A stretch of 28,114 nucleotides of DNA from Bacteroidales bacterium. GTDB taxonomy: Bacteria > Bacteroidota > Bacteroidia > Bacteroidales > UBA10428. The notes beneath the pieces are model-generated. The model ran no database searches, was not told where the DNA came from, and worked only from the letters and a program-made list of their open reading frames with translations. Shown here piece by piece: positions 16,621 through 24,566 of this stretch (position 1 is its first letter; every line of letters starts with the position of its first letter). The translations under genes and the position numbers were made by a program. The DNA lies in contig JAFGOZ010000722.1 of assembly GCA_016926235.1 (NCBI GenBank), positions 1-28,114 of the forward strand, written 5' to 3'.

Positions 16621-18549
16621 TTATTTCCGAATAATCTTTTGGGTGTGCCTCCTGCTTCCTTCTACCAATTCAAGGATATAAACTCCCGGTTTAAATGAAG
16701 AGGTATTTATGTAAAATTCGGGATATGAACTGTATTCAGAGTATACAACCTTTCCGTTAATGTCTCTTATAGTCAATTTAACTCCCCTGGAATTTGGATT
16801 ATTATAAATGACTGCCAGTTGCTTTTTAAATGGATTTGGACTCACATTAACCAAAGAAGTATCAAAGAGTGTATCCTTGGCATTTTGTAAACTGTTGAGC
16901 TCTTTCAATAACCAATTTTCCGGATCGAACAAAACGGAGAATACTCGATTTTTTAGAAGAATTTTGAAAGTTTCAACCTTTTCATTTTGATGGAGCCTGA
17001 TGGTTGTATCACCATCTGCAAAAGACAATTTCAGGTCAAAATCATGAACAAACTTTGTAATATTACTATTTGATGGTTCTTGTGAAAGACATATTGTAAA
17101 TGTATCATTTTCGTAACACCATAAAATATCATATATCGGATATCCCATTCCGTAGTACCATTGATCGAAAAATGTGGTAAAATCTTTCCCGCTTAATTCT
17201 TCCAGCAAGGCTTTAACTTGTTCCGCAGAAACCACATTGTTAGCATATCTGGTTAATATTGTACGTAAGAAATTAAAAAATATCTCATCATTGTTTAACT
17301 CATAGCGGATCATATGTATAATGGCTGCTCCCTTCTTGTATGTGATCGAATAATCAAATACCCGGTATTCATCACCCAGCTCGTCATCTGGGACATATAT
17401 TGATCTGTTATTATTGTTCATGGCATAATTATGTGCTTGAATCATCCATTTATCTGCCTGAACCTGATCCTTTAATCCTTGTAATGATAAATATTCTGAG
17501 TAGGATGCAAAACCCTCATTTACCCATATATCATTCCAGCTTGCACAGGTTATATAATCACCAAACCACTGATGCGACATTTCATGTGTCACTAGTAAAA
17601 AATCCATATTACTTAATGTTGTCATGGTTTGATGCTCCATACCTCCTCCCATTGGCGCCAGGCAGTGACCGTACTTCTCATCAGCGAAAGGATATATTCC
17701 ATATACACTGGAATAATACTCAAGAATATCTTTTGATTCATCAATGTCTGCCTTATTTATCTTTAAATAATCGTTTTTGCTATAAATGTAATTTTGTATT
17801 AAAATGGAATCAGTATATCCATAAGGCTTAGCATAAATATTGTACTCATCATATTCTGCAACAGCCAGAGAAATTAAATAGTAAGCAATTTTATGATAAG
17901 TCTTCCACTCATATCTCTTTTTATTGTTTTGTAATTCAACAACTTGAGTAAGCACACCGTTTGAACCCGCTTTTAACCTACTATCAACCGTAAGAAATAC
18001 ATATGCAGAATCAGCTTTATCGTCCAGTACCTGCTTGCACGGGAACCATTCTTTTGCTTTTAAAGGCTCAGATAATGTCCATGTAACATCTGTCTGGTAG
18101 GTATAGTCCATCTGACTCGAAATCCCGGTAAAGAATCCCGATGAATTCCCTCCAATCCCATGATAGTTTACTTTTAGCATTAACAAATCATCTTTAAGGT
18201 AATCCTTACTTAAGACAATATGTATTAAATCATTTTGATGTGTAAATTCCAGGTTTTGATCTTCACATTCGATTGAATCAATAGATAATTCATCAACCAA
18301 CTCCAGAATGACTGTATCCATATTGCTTTCAAGAAGCTGAATAAGTATTCTTGTATTGCCTTCCAGATATGTACTCGTATCCGTTACCTGAAGGTCTATC
18401 CAATAAAATTTCACATCGTATTTATGCAGTCCCGGATGTGAACCAGGATCAGTTGAATAATTGTTTTCAAACGATAAAGCATGCAAAGTTAAAGGGAATA
18501 GAAATACACATACCATCAGCGTCAGGTTTCTTATCTTTCCTTGTATCAT
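16621..18549 (-). CDS. Secreted M1-family metallopeptidase with T9SS sorting domain
   Basis: I start at the ATG at 18547-18549, which puts a normal signal peptide (about 1-24) at the N-terminus. The frame is open for 32 more codons, but those give a lysine-rich unlikely leader. The 642-residue protein has an M1 aminopeptidase N-like beta domain, the exopeptidase motif as GGGMEHQTMT (about 301-310; Glu305) instead of GAMEN, and zinc motif HEMSH (322-326) with the third ligand Glu345 in VNEGFASY. The last 75 or so residues (NVSPNPF...LTIRDINGKVVYS...FKPGVYILEL...KIIRK) are a type A T9SS C-terminal sorting domain. It is therefore predicted to be exported by type IX secretion and attached to or released from the cell surface, digesting peptides. 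It lies 88 bp after the 254-residue protein gene. Confidence 0.93.
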   Translation of the reverse strand: MIQGKIRNLTLMVCVFLFPLTLHALSFENNYSTDPGSHPGLHKYDVKFYWIDLQVTDTSTYLEGNTRILIQLLESNMDTVILELVDELSIDSIECEDQNLEFTHQNDLIHIVLSKDYLKDDLLMLKVNYHGIGGNSSGFFTGISSQMDYTYQTDVTWTLSEPLKAKEWFPCKQVLDDKADSAYVFLTVDSRLKAGSNGVLTQVVELQNNKKRYEWKTYHKIAYYLISLAVAEYDEYNIYAKPYGYTDSILIQNYIYSKNDYLKINKADIDESKDILEYYSSVYGIYPFADEKYGHCLAPMGGGMEHQTMTTLSNMDFLLVTHEMSHQWFGDYITCASWNDIWVNEGFASYSEYLSLQGLKDQVQADKWMIQAHNYAMNNNNRSIYVPDDELGDEYRVFDYSITYKKGAAIIHMIRYELNNDEIFFNFLRTILTRYANNVVSAEQVKALLEELSGKDFTTFFDQWYYGMGYPIYDILWCYENDTFTICLSQEPSNSNITKFVHDFDLKLSFADGDTTIRLHQNEKVETFKILLKNRVFSVLFDPENWLLKELNSLQNAKDTLFDTSLVNVSPNPFKKQLAVIYNNPNSRGVKLTIRDINGKVVYSEYSSYPEFYINTSSFKPGVYILELVEGSRRHTQKIIRK

Positions 18550-18637
18550 ATTTTTTTTTATTTTTAACAAAATATAAAAGTAATTTGTTTTTCTAATTAG
18601 TGATTGTATTTTTAATAAAAAGAATAATGTAAAATTG

Positions 18638-19402
18638 TTACTCAAGTATATACCTTATCATACCTTGATTACGTGGAAATATGACATCTACTGACTGATC
18701 ATCCTCTAATGGAATAATACATTTTACATCCAGTAATTCAATAAATTCAGATGTATACTCTTTCAAAATTCCTCTTAGTTTCAGGGGTTTTTCTCCTTTA
18801 TCAAGTATTGCTTCAACTCTCTTACCAATATTTTTTTCCAATAAAGGTTCATAAGCGGCCTCTACCATGGAAGCCAACTGCTGATTAACCTGTGTCACAT
18901 ATTTATTCTGAGACTGCATAGCTGAAAGCAGATTAGCGTTTTTAATGGATCTTCCCACTAAAACTTGTATTACATCCACCAAAGAATCTCTTATCGTTTT
19001 AAAAAAATTCTGTAAAGCTCTCACTACCCTCATTAAAAAAGTAGGTTTATAAATATATTTCAATTGCCGCTCCCTGCTCTTGACTTGTTTACCATGAAGC
19101 TTATCCACATGTCGTATAATACATTTAATTGCGCTAAACTCTGATTTGTAAATAAACTCCCCTATGTATTTTTCATTGTTTCCAAGGTGAACTTCTTTCT
19201 CATATCTGACTTGCATACCGCTTCCTGTAACTGATAAAACGCCTATATCCGTTTGATTATCAGCATAAAGTACAGTAACAAAATTTGCATTAAAATCTTT
19301 AAGGCACCTGTCCTTATGTTTGCGCCTGATATACGCTGCAATTAAAGAAGAAACAATAATAACCAGCAGTGTTAATGAAAACAGATTATCTATCATTATC
19401 AA
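18638..19402 (-). CDS. Membrane-anchored protein of unknown function with two possible Sm/SH3-like segments
   Basis: I cannot assign this 254-residue protein to a named family. It has one N-terminal transmembrane helix (about 5-25) followed by a basic stretch (RRKHKDR), so the rest is probably cytoplasmic. Residues about 40-75 (FVTVLYADNQTDIGVLSVTGSGMQVRYE) and about 196-250 (VEAIL...KLRGILKEYTSEFIELLDVKCIIP) both read as small beta-barrel (Sm/SH3-like) strand patterns. Between them lies a basic helical region (about 105-165) and a helix with YEPLLEKNIGKRV (184-196). I have a vague recollection of similar proteins in distant phyla, which I cannot verify. Start may be Met1 or Met3. It precedes the M1 peptidase gene by 88 bp and is divergent from the GH2 gene. 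Confidence 0.75.
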   Translation of the reverse strand: MIMIDNLFSLTLLVIIVSSLIAAYIRRKHKDRCLKDFNANFVTVLYADNQTDIGVLSVTGSGMQVRYEKEVHLGNNEKYIGEFIYKSEFSAIKCIIRHVDKLHGKQVKSRERQLKYIYKPTFLMRVVRALQNFFKTIRDSLVDVIQVLVGRSIKNANLLSAMQSQNKYVTQVNQQLASMVEAAYEPLLEKNIGKRVEAILDKGEKPLKLRGILKEYTSEFIELLDVKCIIPLEDDQSVDVIFPRNQGMIRYILE

Positions 19403-19594
19403 AGCTTTTATGTAAAGATAAAGAATTAAGTGGTTTAGAAGAAGATTTAAGCAACAGAACTTAAATTATTATCCATATTACCATACGTATCAATATAGAT
19501 GTGTAAACATTATATATTATGCGATTTGCCTTTCCTGATGAAAGCCTTATAATAATTCAGTTTCCAAACAAAAACATTTCTTATTAAATTATAA

Positions 19595-19623
19595 AACACA
19601 ATAAATCCCTAATTTATCGTGTT
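19595..19623. promoter_or_regulatory. Imperfect 12-bp inverted repeat upstream of the GH2 gene
   Basis: The arms AACACAATAAAT (19595-19606) and ATTTATCGTGTT (19612-19623) are reverse complements with one mismatch, separated by CCCTA. On the plus strand it is followed by an A-run, so it is not a plus-strand terminator. It lies 41 bp upstream of the candidate -33 box, fitting an operator for the GH2 gene. On the minus strand it is followed by a T-rich stretch, but no minus-strand gene lies before it. Confidence 0.35.
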
Positions 19624-19664
19624 AAAAAAATGGCATAACAATGAAAACCTTAATCCGGTTTCTC

Positions 19665-19695
19665 TTGTACATCTTACGAAGAAATTCTATATTTG
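19665..19695 (+). promoter_or_regulatory. Candidate promoter of the GH2 gene
   Basis: TATATTTG (19688-19695) matches the Bacteroidota -7 consensus TAnnTTTG, and a TTG (19665-19667) lies 20 nt upstream as a -33 element. The start codon is at 19720, giving a leader of roughly 20 nt that is A-rich and lacks a Shine-Dalgarno sequence, as is common in this phylum. Confidence 0.5.
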
Positions 19696-19719
19696 GTTGC
19701 CTTAATAAAATAAAAAATA

Positions 19720-22700
19720 ATGAGAACTTTTAAATACTTGCTAATAATAGTATCCTGCTTACTGATTACATCATCATGTAAACAAAAAAATGAGTATCAC
19801 GAATGGGACGATTTAAATGTAGTGCAAAAGGATAGGATACACCCCCATGCTCTTCTTATACCATACTTAAACGATTCCCTCGCCCTGGAAGGAAATCCAT
19901 TGATGTCATGCAATTTTTTAAACTTAAATGGAAATTGGAAATTCAAATGGGTATCAAAAGCAGAGAAAGCATCAAAGAATTTTTATAAGCCAAATTACGA
20001 TGTAAGTAAATGGGATGAAATTGAGGTGCCGTCGAATTGGGTAAGCCTGGGATATGATAAAAAATTGCAATGTCCATCAACCCCACCTTCAGTTAATACG
20101 CCTAATCCAACCGGATCATATTATACACGTTTTGAAATACCCGAAAGCTGGTCAAACAAAAATGTTATTCTAAGGTTTGAAGGAGTAAAATCAGCTATTC
20201 AGATTTGGATAAACGGTAAAGAAGCCGGATATAGTGAAGGCAGTTCATCTCCGTGCGAATTTAACATTACACCTTATATTGGAAAGGGAGAAAACATTCT
20301 TGCGGCAAGGGTATTTCAATTATGTAACACATCTTACATCGAAAATCAGACTTTGACAGCATTTAGTGGGATTACGCAGGATGTTTTCCTGTATGCATTG
20401 GACAATATTTGTATAAACGATATCAGTATAAGCACCGATTTTGATGAGGAATATAATAATGCAGAACTTAAGGTAGATGTTGAAGTTAAAAATATTTCTT
20501 CACAAAACATTACTCCTCAAACACTTACTGTAAGCTTATATAATATACAAAATCAACTTGTTTTGCAAAAAAGCATTAAAATAAAGGAATCCTACGAAGC
20601 GTCTTCCAGCAAACAATATTCTCTGGTTGAACTAGTTGAAAATCCTCAACCCTGGAGCGCTGAAAAGCCTTATCTATATAAATTGCTTGTATCCTTAAAT
20701 ACTAATGATAGTACAAAAAGCATCGTAAACCAAAGAATAGGATTCAGGGAAATTGAAACAAAAGATGGTGTTCTGTTAATTAATGGCAAACCTATCGAAT
20801 TCAGAGGTGTTCAATATGCAGAATTCTCATGTGATAAAGGAAATACACCCTCAAGGCAAGAGACTATTGAGGATATTATTGCTATGAAACAAAACAATAT
20901 AAATTCCATAATAACGAAATTTGGACCTCACTCTCCGCAATTATATAACTTATGTGATGAATATGGACTTTATGTTTGGGATCAACTGGATATTTCATCA
21001 TCCAAGATTTCTACTCCCCTCTTAAACCAGACTAACTGGAAAACACCATTATTAAACAAAGGTTTGTCTATGATTCACCGGGATAAAAATCACCCGTGTG
21101 TAATTGTTTGGTCACTTGGAAATAAAGGGATTAAAGGTGAAAATATTGAAGCTTTAAGAGAAGAAATTGCCAGACTGGATAAAAGACCTGTACATTGCGG
21201 GAATTTTTCTTTACAAAACGTAACAGAAATTAAAAATTCTACTTTTAATATTATTTCAATTGGAGATATTTCTCCTGAAGCATTGAATGGTGTATTAGAC
21301 AGTTTTCCAAATAAAACGTTTGTATTAAATGAATATTTAATGAGTTCTGGTAATGCAACAGGAAGGATTACAGAATTTTGGGACATAGTTCATTTAAATA
21401 AAAATCTGCTAGGGGCTTTCATAAATGATTGGTCAATATTGGCTTTGAAAAACATGAGTAGTGACAGTACCTTTTATTATAAACCTGTTTTGGAAACAGA
21501 AGATCAGATGTATTCTGGTTTATTATACCCGGATAAAACCCCAACTCCCGCCCTCAATGAAGTAAAATTTGCCTACCAACCTGTTGTAATTAAACCTCTG
21601 GGATTGTATAGCGGAGTCATATCAATAACTAATATGAATTCTCAGTATAACTTAAAACATTATGATGCCACATGGGATATTTCCAGGGATGGTATTAGAT
21701 TATACGGTGGAAAAATATATAATCTGAATGTAGAACCCGGTAAAACAGAATCCTTAAAACTTCCTTATTCCGGTTTCACTGCATCACCAGGAAAAGAATA
21801 CTTTTTAAATATAAGTTTATCATTAAAAGACAGTACCAATTGGGCTAAAGAAGGGTATGAAATAGCCTGGGCACAGTTTAAACTGCCTTTCTATGCACCC
21901 CGCCCGGAATCAATGCCTCTGGAATATATGCGAGAAATAGAACTTAGTGAATCCTTAGAAAACTATATGATAAGAAATAACGAATGCTCCATAACCATTA
22001 ACAAAGAAAGTGGTAACCTCACTAGTTATCAATACAATGATGAAGAGCTTTGGAAATCCGGGCCGGAAATAAACTTTTGGCGAATGCCAACAATCATGGA
22101 CCGCATGGAAGATTTGAAATTTAACACCTGGGAAAAAGCAGGATTAGACTCTTTAAATTCAAAAGTTCAATATACAAATTTTGAAAAACTGAATACAAAG
22201 ATGCTTCGTGTTTACTTTATTAAAACGTATTCGAATGATGAAAACACACATCTTTTTAATGTTTACTTTGCATATACCATTTATGGAAATGGTTCAATGG
22301 AAATAAGCACAAAAATAGAGCCTTCCAATTATGTCGGAACTATAGCCAAAGCCGGCTTACAATTTACATTACCAAAACGCTTAAATAATATTACCTGGTT
22401 TGGAAAAGGTCCTTATGAAACTTATCCGGATAGATCTGCAGCCAAAGTATCCATATATGAATCAACTGTAGATCAGCTATTTGAACATTATACAATTCCC
22501 CAGGAAAATGGTAACCGGAGTGAAGTAAGGTGGATTACGCTGGCTGACAGCGGTAATGCCGGATTACTCATACAAAGCTACGATCTGTTTAATATGAGTG
22601 CTTATAATTATTCTGACTATAACATAACCAGAAGTGAAAATGATGACCAATTGAAACCTGAAGATAAAATAACATTGAATATAGATTTTGAACAGACAGG

Positions 22701-22884
22701 TGTAGGAAAGTCATATGCAACTGCAGATTCTAAGTCACCCTACCTGGTATATTCCCAAGGCATGAATTTTACTTTATACATAAGGCCATATATACCAAAA
22801 AGCACAAATATGGCATATTTCATGTCCAGAAGGCTTCCGGGTGTTAATGTAAAATATCCTGTTTTAGAAGCTGAAAGTGAGTAG
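19720..22884 (+). CDS. GH2 beta-galactosidase-family lipoprotein with a degenerate active site
   Basis: A 1054-residue LacZ-type glycoside hydrolase family 2 protein. In order it has a lipoprotein signal (ITSSC, Cys20), a sugar-binding jelly roll (about 60-225), an Ig-like domain (228-340), a TIM barrel (343-620), a further beta domain (625-720) and the beta-galactosidase small-chain domain (745-1022; WFGKGPYETYPDR, PQENGNR). The fold is well kept but the active site is not. The acid/base position is Lys469 in WSLGNKG (normally GNE). The DEANIETHG block is DQLDISSSK, and RTSHYP is ITKFGP. The Na-ligand SDGS block is CNTS, and the late Trp (E. coli Trp999) appears absent. Only the nucleophile-position Glu538 (LNEYLMSSGN) remains. 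Retaining galactosidase activity is therefore unlikely; sugar binding or altered chemistry is inferred. It is uninterrupted, so not an obvious pseudogene. Confidence 0.9.
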   Translation: MRTFKYLLIIVSCLLITSSCKQKNEYHEWDDLNVVQKDRIHPHALLIPYLNDSLALEGNPLMSCNFLNLNGNWKFKWVSKAEKASKNFYKPNYDVSKWDEIEVPSNWVSLGYDKKLQCPSTPPSVNTPNPTGSYYTRFEIPESWSNKNVILRFEGVKSAIQIWINGKEAGYSEGSSSPCEFNITPYIGKGENILAARVFQLCNTSYIENQTLTAFSGITQDVFLYALDNICINDISISTDFDEEYNNAELKVDVEVKNISSQNITPQTLTVSLYNIQNQLVLQKSIKIKESYEASSSKQYSLVELVENPQPWSAEKPYLYKLLVSLNTNDSTKSIVNQRIGFREIETKDGVLLINGKPIEFRGVQYAEFSCDKGNTPSRQETIEDIIAMKQNNINSIITKFGPHSPQLYNLCDEYGLYVWDQLDISSSKISTPLLNQTNWKTPLLNKGLSMIHRDKNHPCVIVWSLGNKGIKGENIEALREEIARLDKRPVHCGNFSLQNVTEIKNSTFNIISIGDISPEALNGVLDSFPNKTFVLNEYLMSSGNATGRITEFWDIVHLNKNLLGAFINDWSILALKNMSSDSTFYYKPVLETEDQMYSGLLYPDKTPTPALNEVKFAYQPVVIKPLGLYSGVISITNMNSQYNLKHYDATWDISRDGIRLYGGKIYNLNVEPGKTESLKLPYSGFTASPGKEYFLNISLSLKDSTNWAKEGYEIAWAQFKLPFYAPRPESMPLEYMREIELSESLENYMIRNNECSITINKESGNLTSYQYNDEELWKSGPEINFWRMPTIMDRMEDLKFNTWEKAGLDSLNSKVQYTNFEKLNTKMLRVYFIKTYSNDENTHLFNVYFAYTIYGNGSMEISTKIEPSNYVGTIAKAGLQFTLPKRLNNITWFGKGPYETYPDRSAAKVSIYESTVDQLFEHYTIPQENGNRSEVRWITLADSGNAGLLIQSYDLFNMSAYNYSDYNITRSENDDQLKPEDKITLNIDFEQTGVGKSYATADSKSPYLVYSQGMNFTLYIRPYIPKSTNMAYFMSRRLPGVNVKYPVLEAESE

Positions 22885-22885
22885 A

Positions 22886-23356
22886 CTATCGTGAGCCAAC
22901 TATTTTATGTTCAAGTGAAGTAAATTCGCTTAATCGTGTTTTAACAGTGATCTTTAAAGTATCCAGGCCAACAAACTGACCCGTAAATTGCTGTATATCT
23001 CCTCCTTCAGTACATGGAAGGGTAAGCTTTCCACTTTTATCTACCAAAGCATTTATTGTATGCATATAGTAATATTCCCTGTCATAACAAATAGTTGAAT
23101 ACGGTAAATATGTACTATATACAATTTCAATTTCATCTCTTCTGAGTTTTTGCACTATTCCATAATACTCAAAATTGGATGATGATTCAGTCGGATCGTC
23201 CGGATGCGTATCATATAGAGTCTCCGTAACAAAAAAATTAAAATTCCCTTCGTAATCCTCAACATAGTCAAATTCATTAATCTTCTTGCAGGAATGAAGG
23301 ATAATGCCAACTAGTACAAACACTAGTAATCCTTTCCAATATTTATTTGTCTTCAT
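22886..23356 (-). CDS. Small lipoprotein of unknown function
   Basis: A 156-residue predicted lipoprotein. A basic N-terminus (MKTNKYWK) leads into a hydrophobic segment (9-20) and a lipobox-like IILHSC with Cys23, followed by KK. The mature part is rich in aromatic and acidic residues, reading as a short beta-rich domain (for example NFNFFVTETLY, YYGIVQKL, KLTLPC, TGQFVGLDTLKITV). No family is recognised. The pattern resembles the many short lipoproteins of Bacteroidota that carry a lipocalin-like or immunoglobulin-like fold, but I cannot support either. It converges on the GH2 gene with a single base between the two stop codons. The upstream amrS gene ends 147 bp before its start, with a perfect palindrome in between. 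Confidence 0.75.
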   Translation of the reverse strand: MKTNKYWKGLLVFVLVGIILHSCKKINEFDYVEDYEGNFNFFVTETLYDTHPDDPTESSSNFEYYGIVQKLRRDEIEIVYSTYLPYSTICYDREYYYMHTINALVDKSGKLTLPCTEGGDIQQFTGQFVGLDTLKITVKTRLSEFTSLEHKIVGSR

Positions 23357-23438
23357 ATCACTTATTTTTTCATTGGGATTAAATTAGTATTTTTTTTGGA
23401 GTTTGCCTAATTTCAAATATGTTGTTAGCTATTAATTA

Positions 23439-23463
23439 TTGGCTTTTAGTAACTAAAAGCCAA
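23439..23463. repeat. Perfect 12-bp palindrome with 1-nt centre
   Basis: TTGGCTTTTAGT (23439-23450) and ACTAAAAGCCAA (23452-23463) are exact reverse complements around a single A. The repeat lies 41 bp downstream of the amrS stop (minus strand) and upstream of the small lipoprotein gene. It could act as a minus-strand terminator hairpin, since the following minus-strand DNA is AT-rich but lacks a clean T-run, or as an operator. The flanking bases CGGCCAAAGGC resemble the repeat-like stretch at 811-830. Confidence 0.5.
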
Positions 23464-23503
23464 CGGCCAAAGGCTTAAAGCAATTATCAATTATATCATG
23501 TTA

Positions 23504-24511
23504 TTAAAAATAATTAAAGATTTGATATCCGCAATTCGCACAATGACCTGATTTATCCAAACCTGTGAACTTAATTGAATAGCCCCGACGTTGAACAATT
23601 GAATTTAAACATTCAGGACAGTGGGTATCATGTGCATTCTCTATAAAAGCATTTCCCACATAAACGTAATCCAGTTTTTCTTTTGCAAGTTTATAAAATC
23701 GGGCAAGAAGTTTTTCAGATGTTGGTGCTTCGGTTGCTTTATACCTGGGAAAATACCTGGAGAGATGAAGGGGTGTATCCTTCCCAAGCTCGGAAAAAAT
23801 CCATGAAATCATATCCTTAAAAACCTTCTCATCATCATTTTTCCCGGGTATTACTAGATTTGTAACCTCAAGATGCCTGTCTCTGCGTTTAATATGCTTT
23901 AATGTTTCCAAAACTGGTTGTAACCCTGATTTGGTTTCTCTTTTGTAAAACTCATCCGTAAATGCTTTCAAATCGATATTACATGCATCTATCACATCCA
24001 ATAGTTCTTCCAACGGTTCCGGGTTAATAAATCCATTTGACACTATCACATTATGCAAACCTCTTTTTTTAATTTCACGGGCAACCTCAATCATGTACTC
24101 GTAAAATACGGTTGGCTCATTATAGGTATATGCAATGCCAATATTCGATTTTCGCCCACGTGCTGCTTCAATGAGTGTATGAATGGGATATTCTTTTAAA
24201 AAGTGTGCTTCCTCCACTCCTGTTTGAGATATTTCACAATTCTGGCAAAAATAGCATGAGAGGTTGCATCCAACACTGCCTATAGATAAAATTTCTTTCC
24301 CGGGGAAAAAGTGATATAAAGGCTTTTTCTCAATAGGGTCAAAGCCTACAGAAGACAGTAAACCATAGTTTTCGGAAATAAGTGTATTTTTTACACTTTT
24401 TCTTACTTTGCATATTCCCCTCTTTCCCTCAGTAAGTATACACTCATGCGGACAAAGCAAGCATTTAATATGTGTTTCATCTTGTTTTGTATAGTAAAGT
24501 GCTTCTTTCAT
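23504..24511 (-). CDS. amrS: AmmeMemoRadiSam-system radical SAM enzyme
   Basis: A 335-residue radical SAM protein of the group associated with MEMO and AMMECR1 proteins (AmmeMemoRadiSam), distantly like pyruvate formate-lyase activases. Evidence includes an N-terminal Cys segment (Cys17, Cys20, Cys24, Cys34), the cluster-binding C-x3-C-x2-C at Cys82, Cys86 and Cys89 (SVGCNLSCYFCQN), YTYNEPTVFYEY (129-139), DLKAFTDEFYK (180-190), and HLSRYFPRYK (249-258). The C-terminus adds a second Cys pair set (HCPEC at 297-301 and HCANC at 323-327), a probable zinc ribbon. The modified substrate is unknown to me. The usual partners MEMO and AMMECR1 are not in this window. It is 55 bp after the EamA transporter gene and followed by the palindrome at 23439-23463. 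Confidence 0.93.
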   Translation of the reverse strand: MKEALYYTKQDETHIKCLLCPHECILTEGKRGICKVRKSVKNTLISENYGLLSSVGFDPIEKKPLYHFFPGKEILSIGSVGCNLSCYFCQNCEISQTGVEEAHFLKEYPIHTLIEAARGRKSNIGIAYTYNEPTVFYEYMIEVAREIKKRGLHNVIVSNGFINPEPLEELLDVIDACNIDLKAFTDEFYKRETKSGLQPVLETLKHIKRRDRHLEVTNLVIPGKNDDEKVFKDMISWIFSELGKDTPLHLSRYFPRYKATEAPTSEKLLARFYKLAKEKLDYVYVGNAFIENAHDTHCPECLNSIVQRRGYSIKFTGLDKSGHCANCGYQIFNYF

Positions 24512-24566
24512 AAGTAGATCAGTTCGAGTATAAAGTTACAAGATAAAAAACGAAAACAAAACCGGA

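Larger units (their letters stand above)
19403..19719. other. 317-bp divergent intergenic region
   Basis: This gap separates the minus-strand 254-residue protein gene from the plus-strand GH2 gene and is very AT-rich. It contains the imperfect inverted repeat at 19595-19623, the candidate GH2 promoter at 19665-19695 and an 8-bp palindrome ATACGTAT near 19485. A 30-codon reading frame at 19641-19733 is rejected as a gene. No RNA gene was recognised. I did not find a convincing promoter for the minus-strand gene. Confidence 0.7.

Noticed and set aside
17400..17831. 143-codon plus-strand open frame inside the M1 metallopeptidase gene
   Set aside because: The minus-strand protein is clearly the conserved one (HEMSH zinc motif); this frame is antisense with no motif.
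18550..18645. 32-codon extension of the M1 metallopeptidase
   Set aside because: Starting at 18549 gives a standard signal peptide; the extension is lysine-rich and overlaps the next gene's end.
19641..19733. 30-codon reading frame just before the GH2 gene
   Set aside because: It overlaps the candidate promoter and the GH2 start, has no ribosome site and no recognisable protein.
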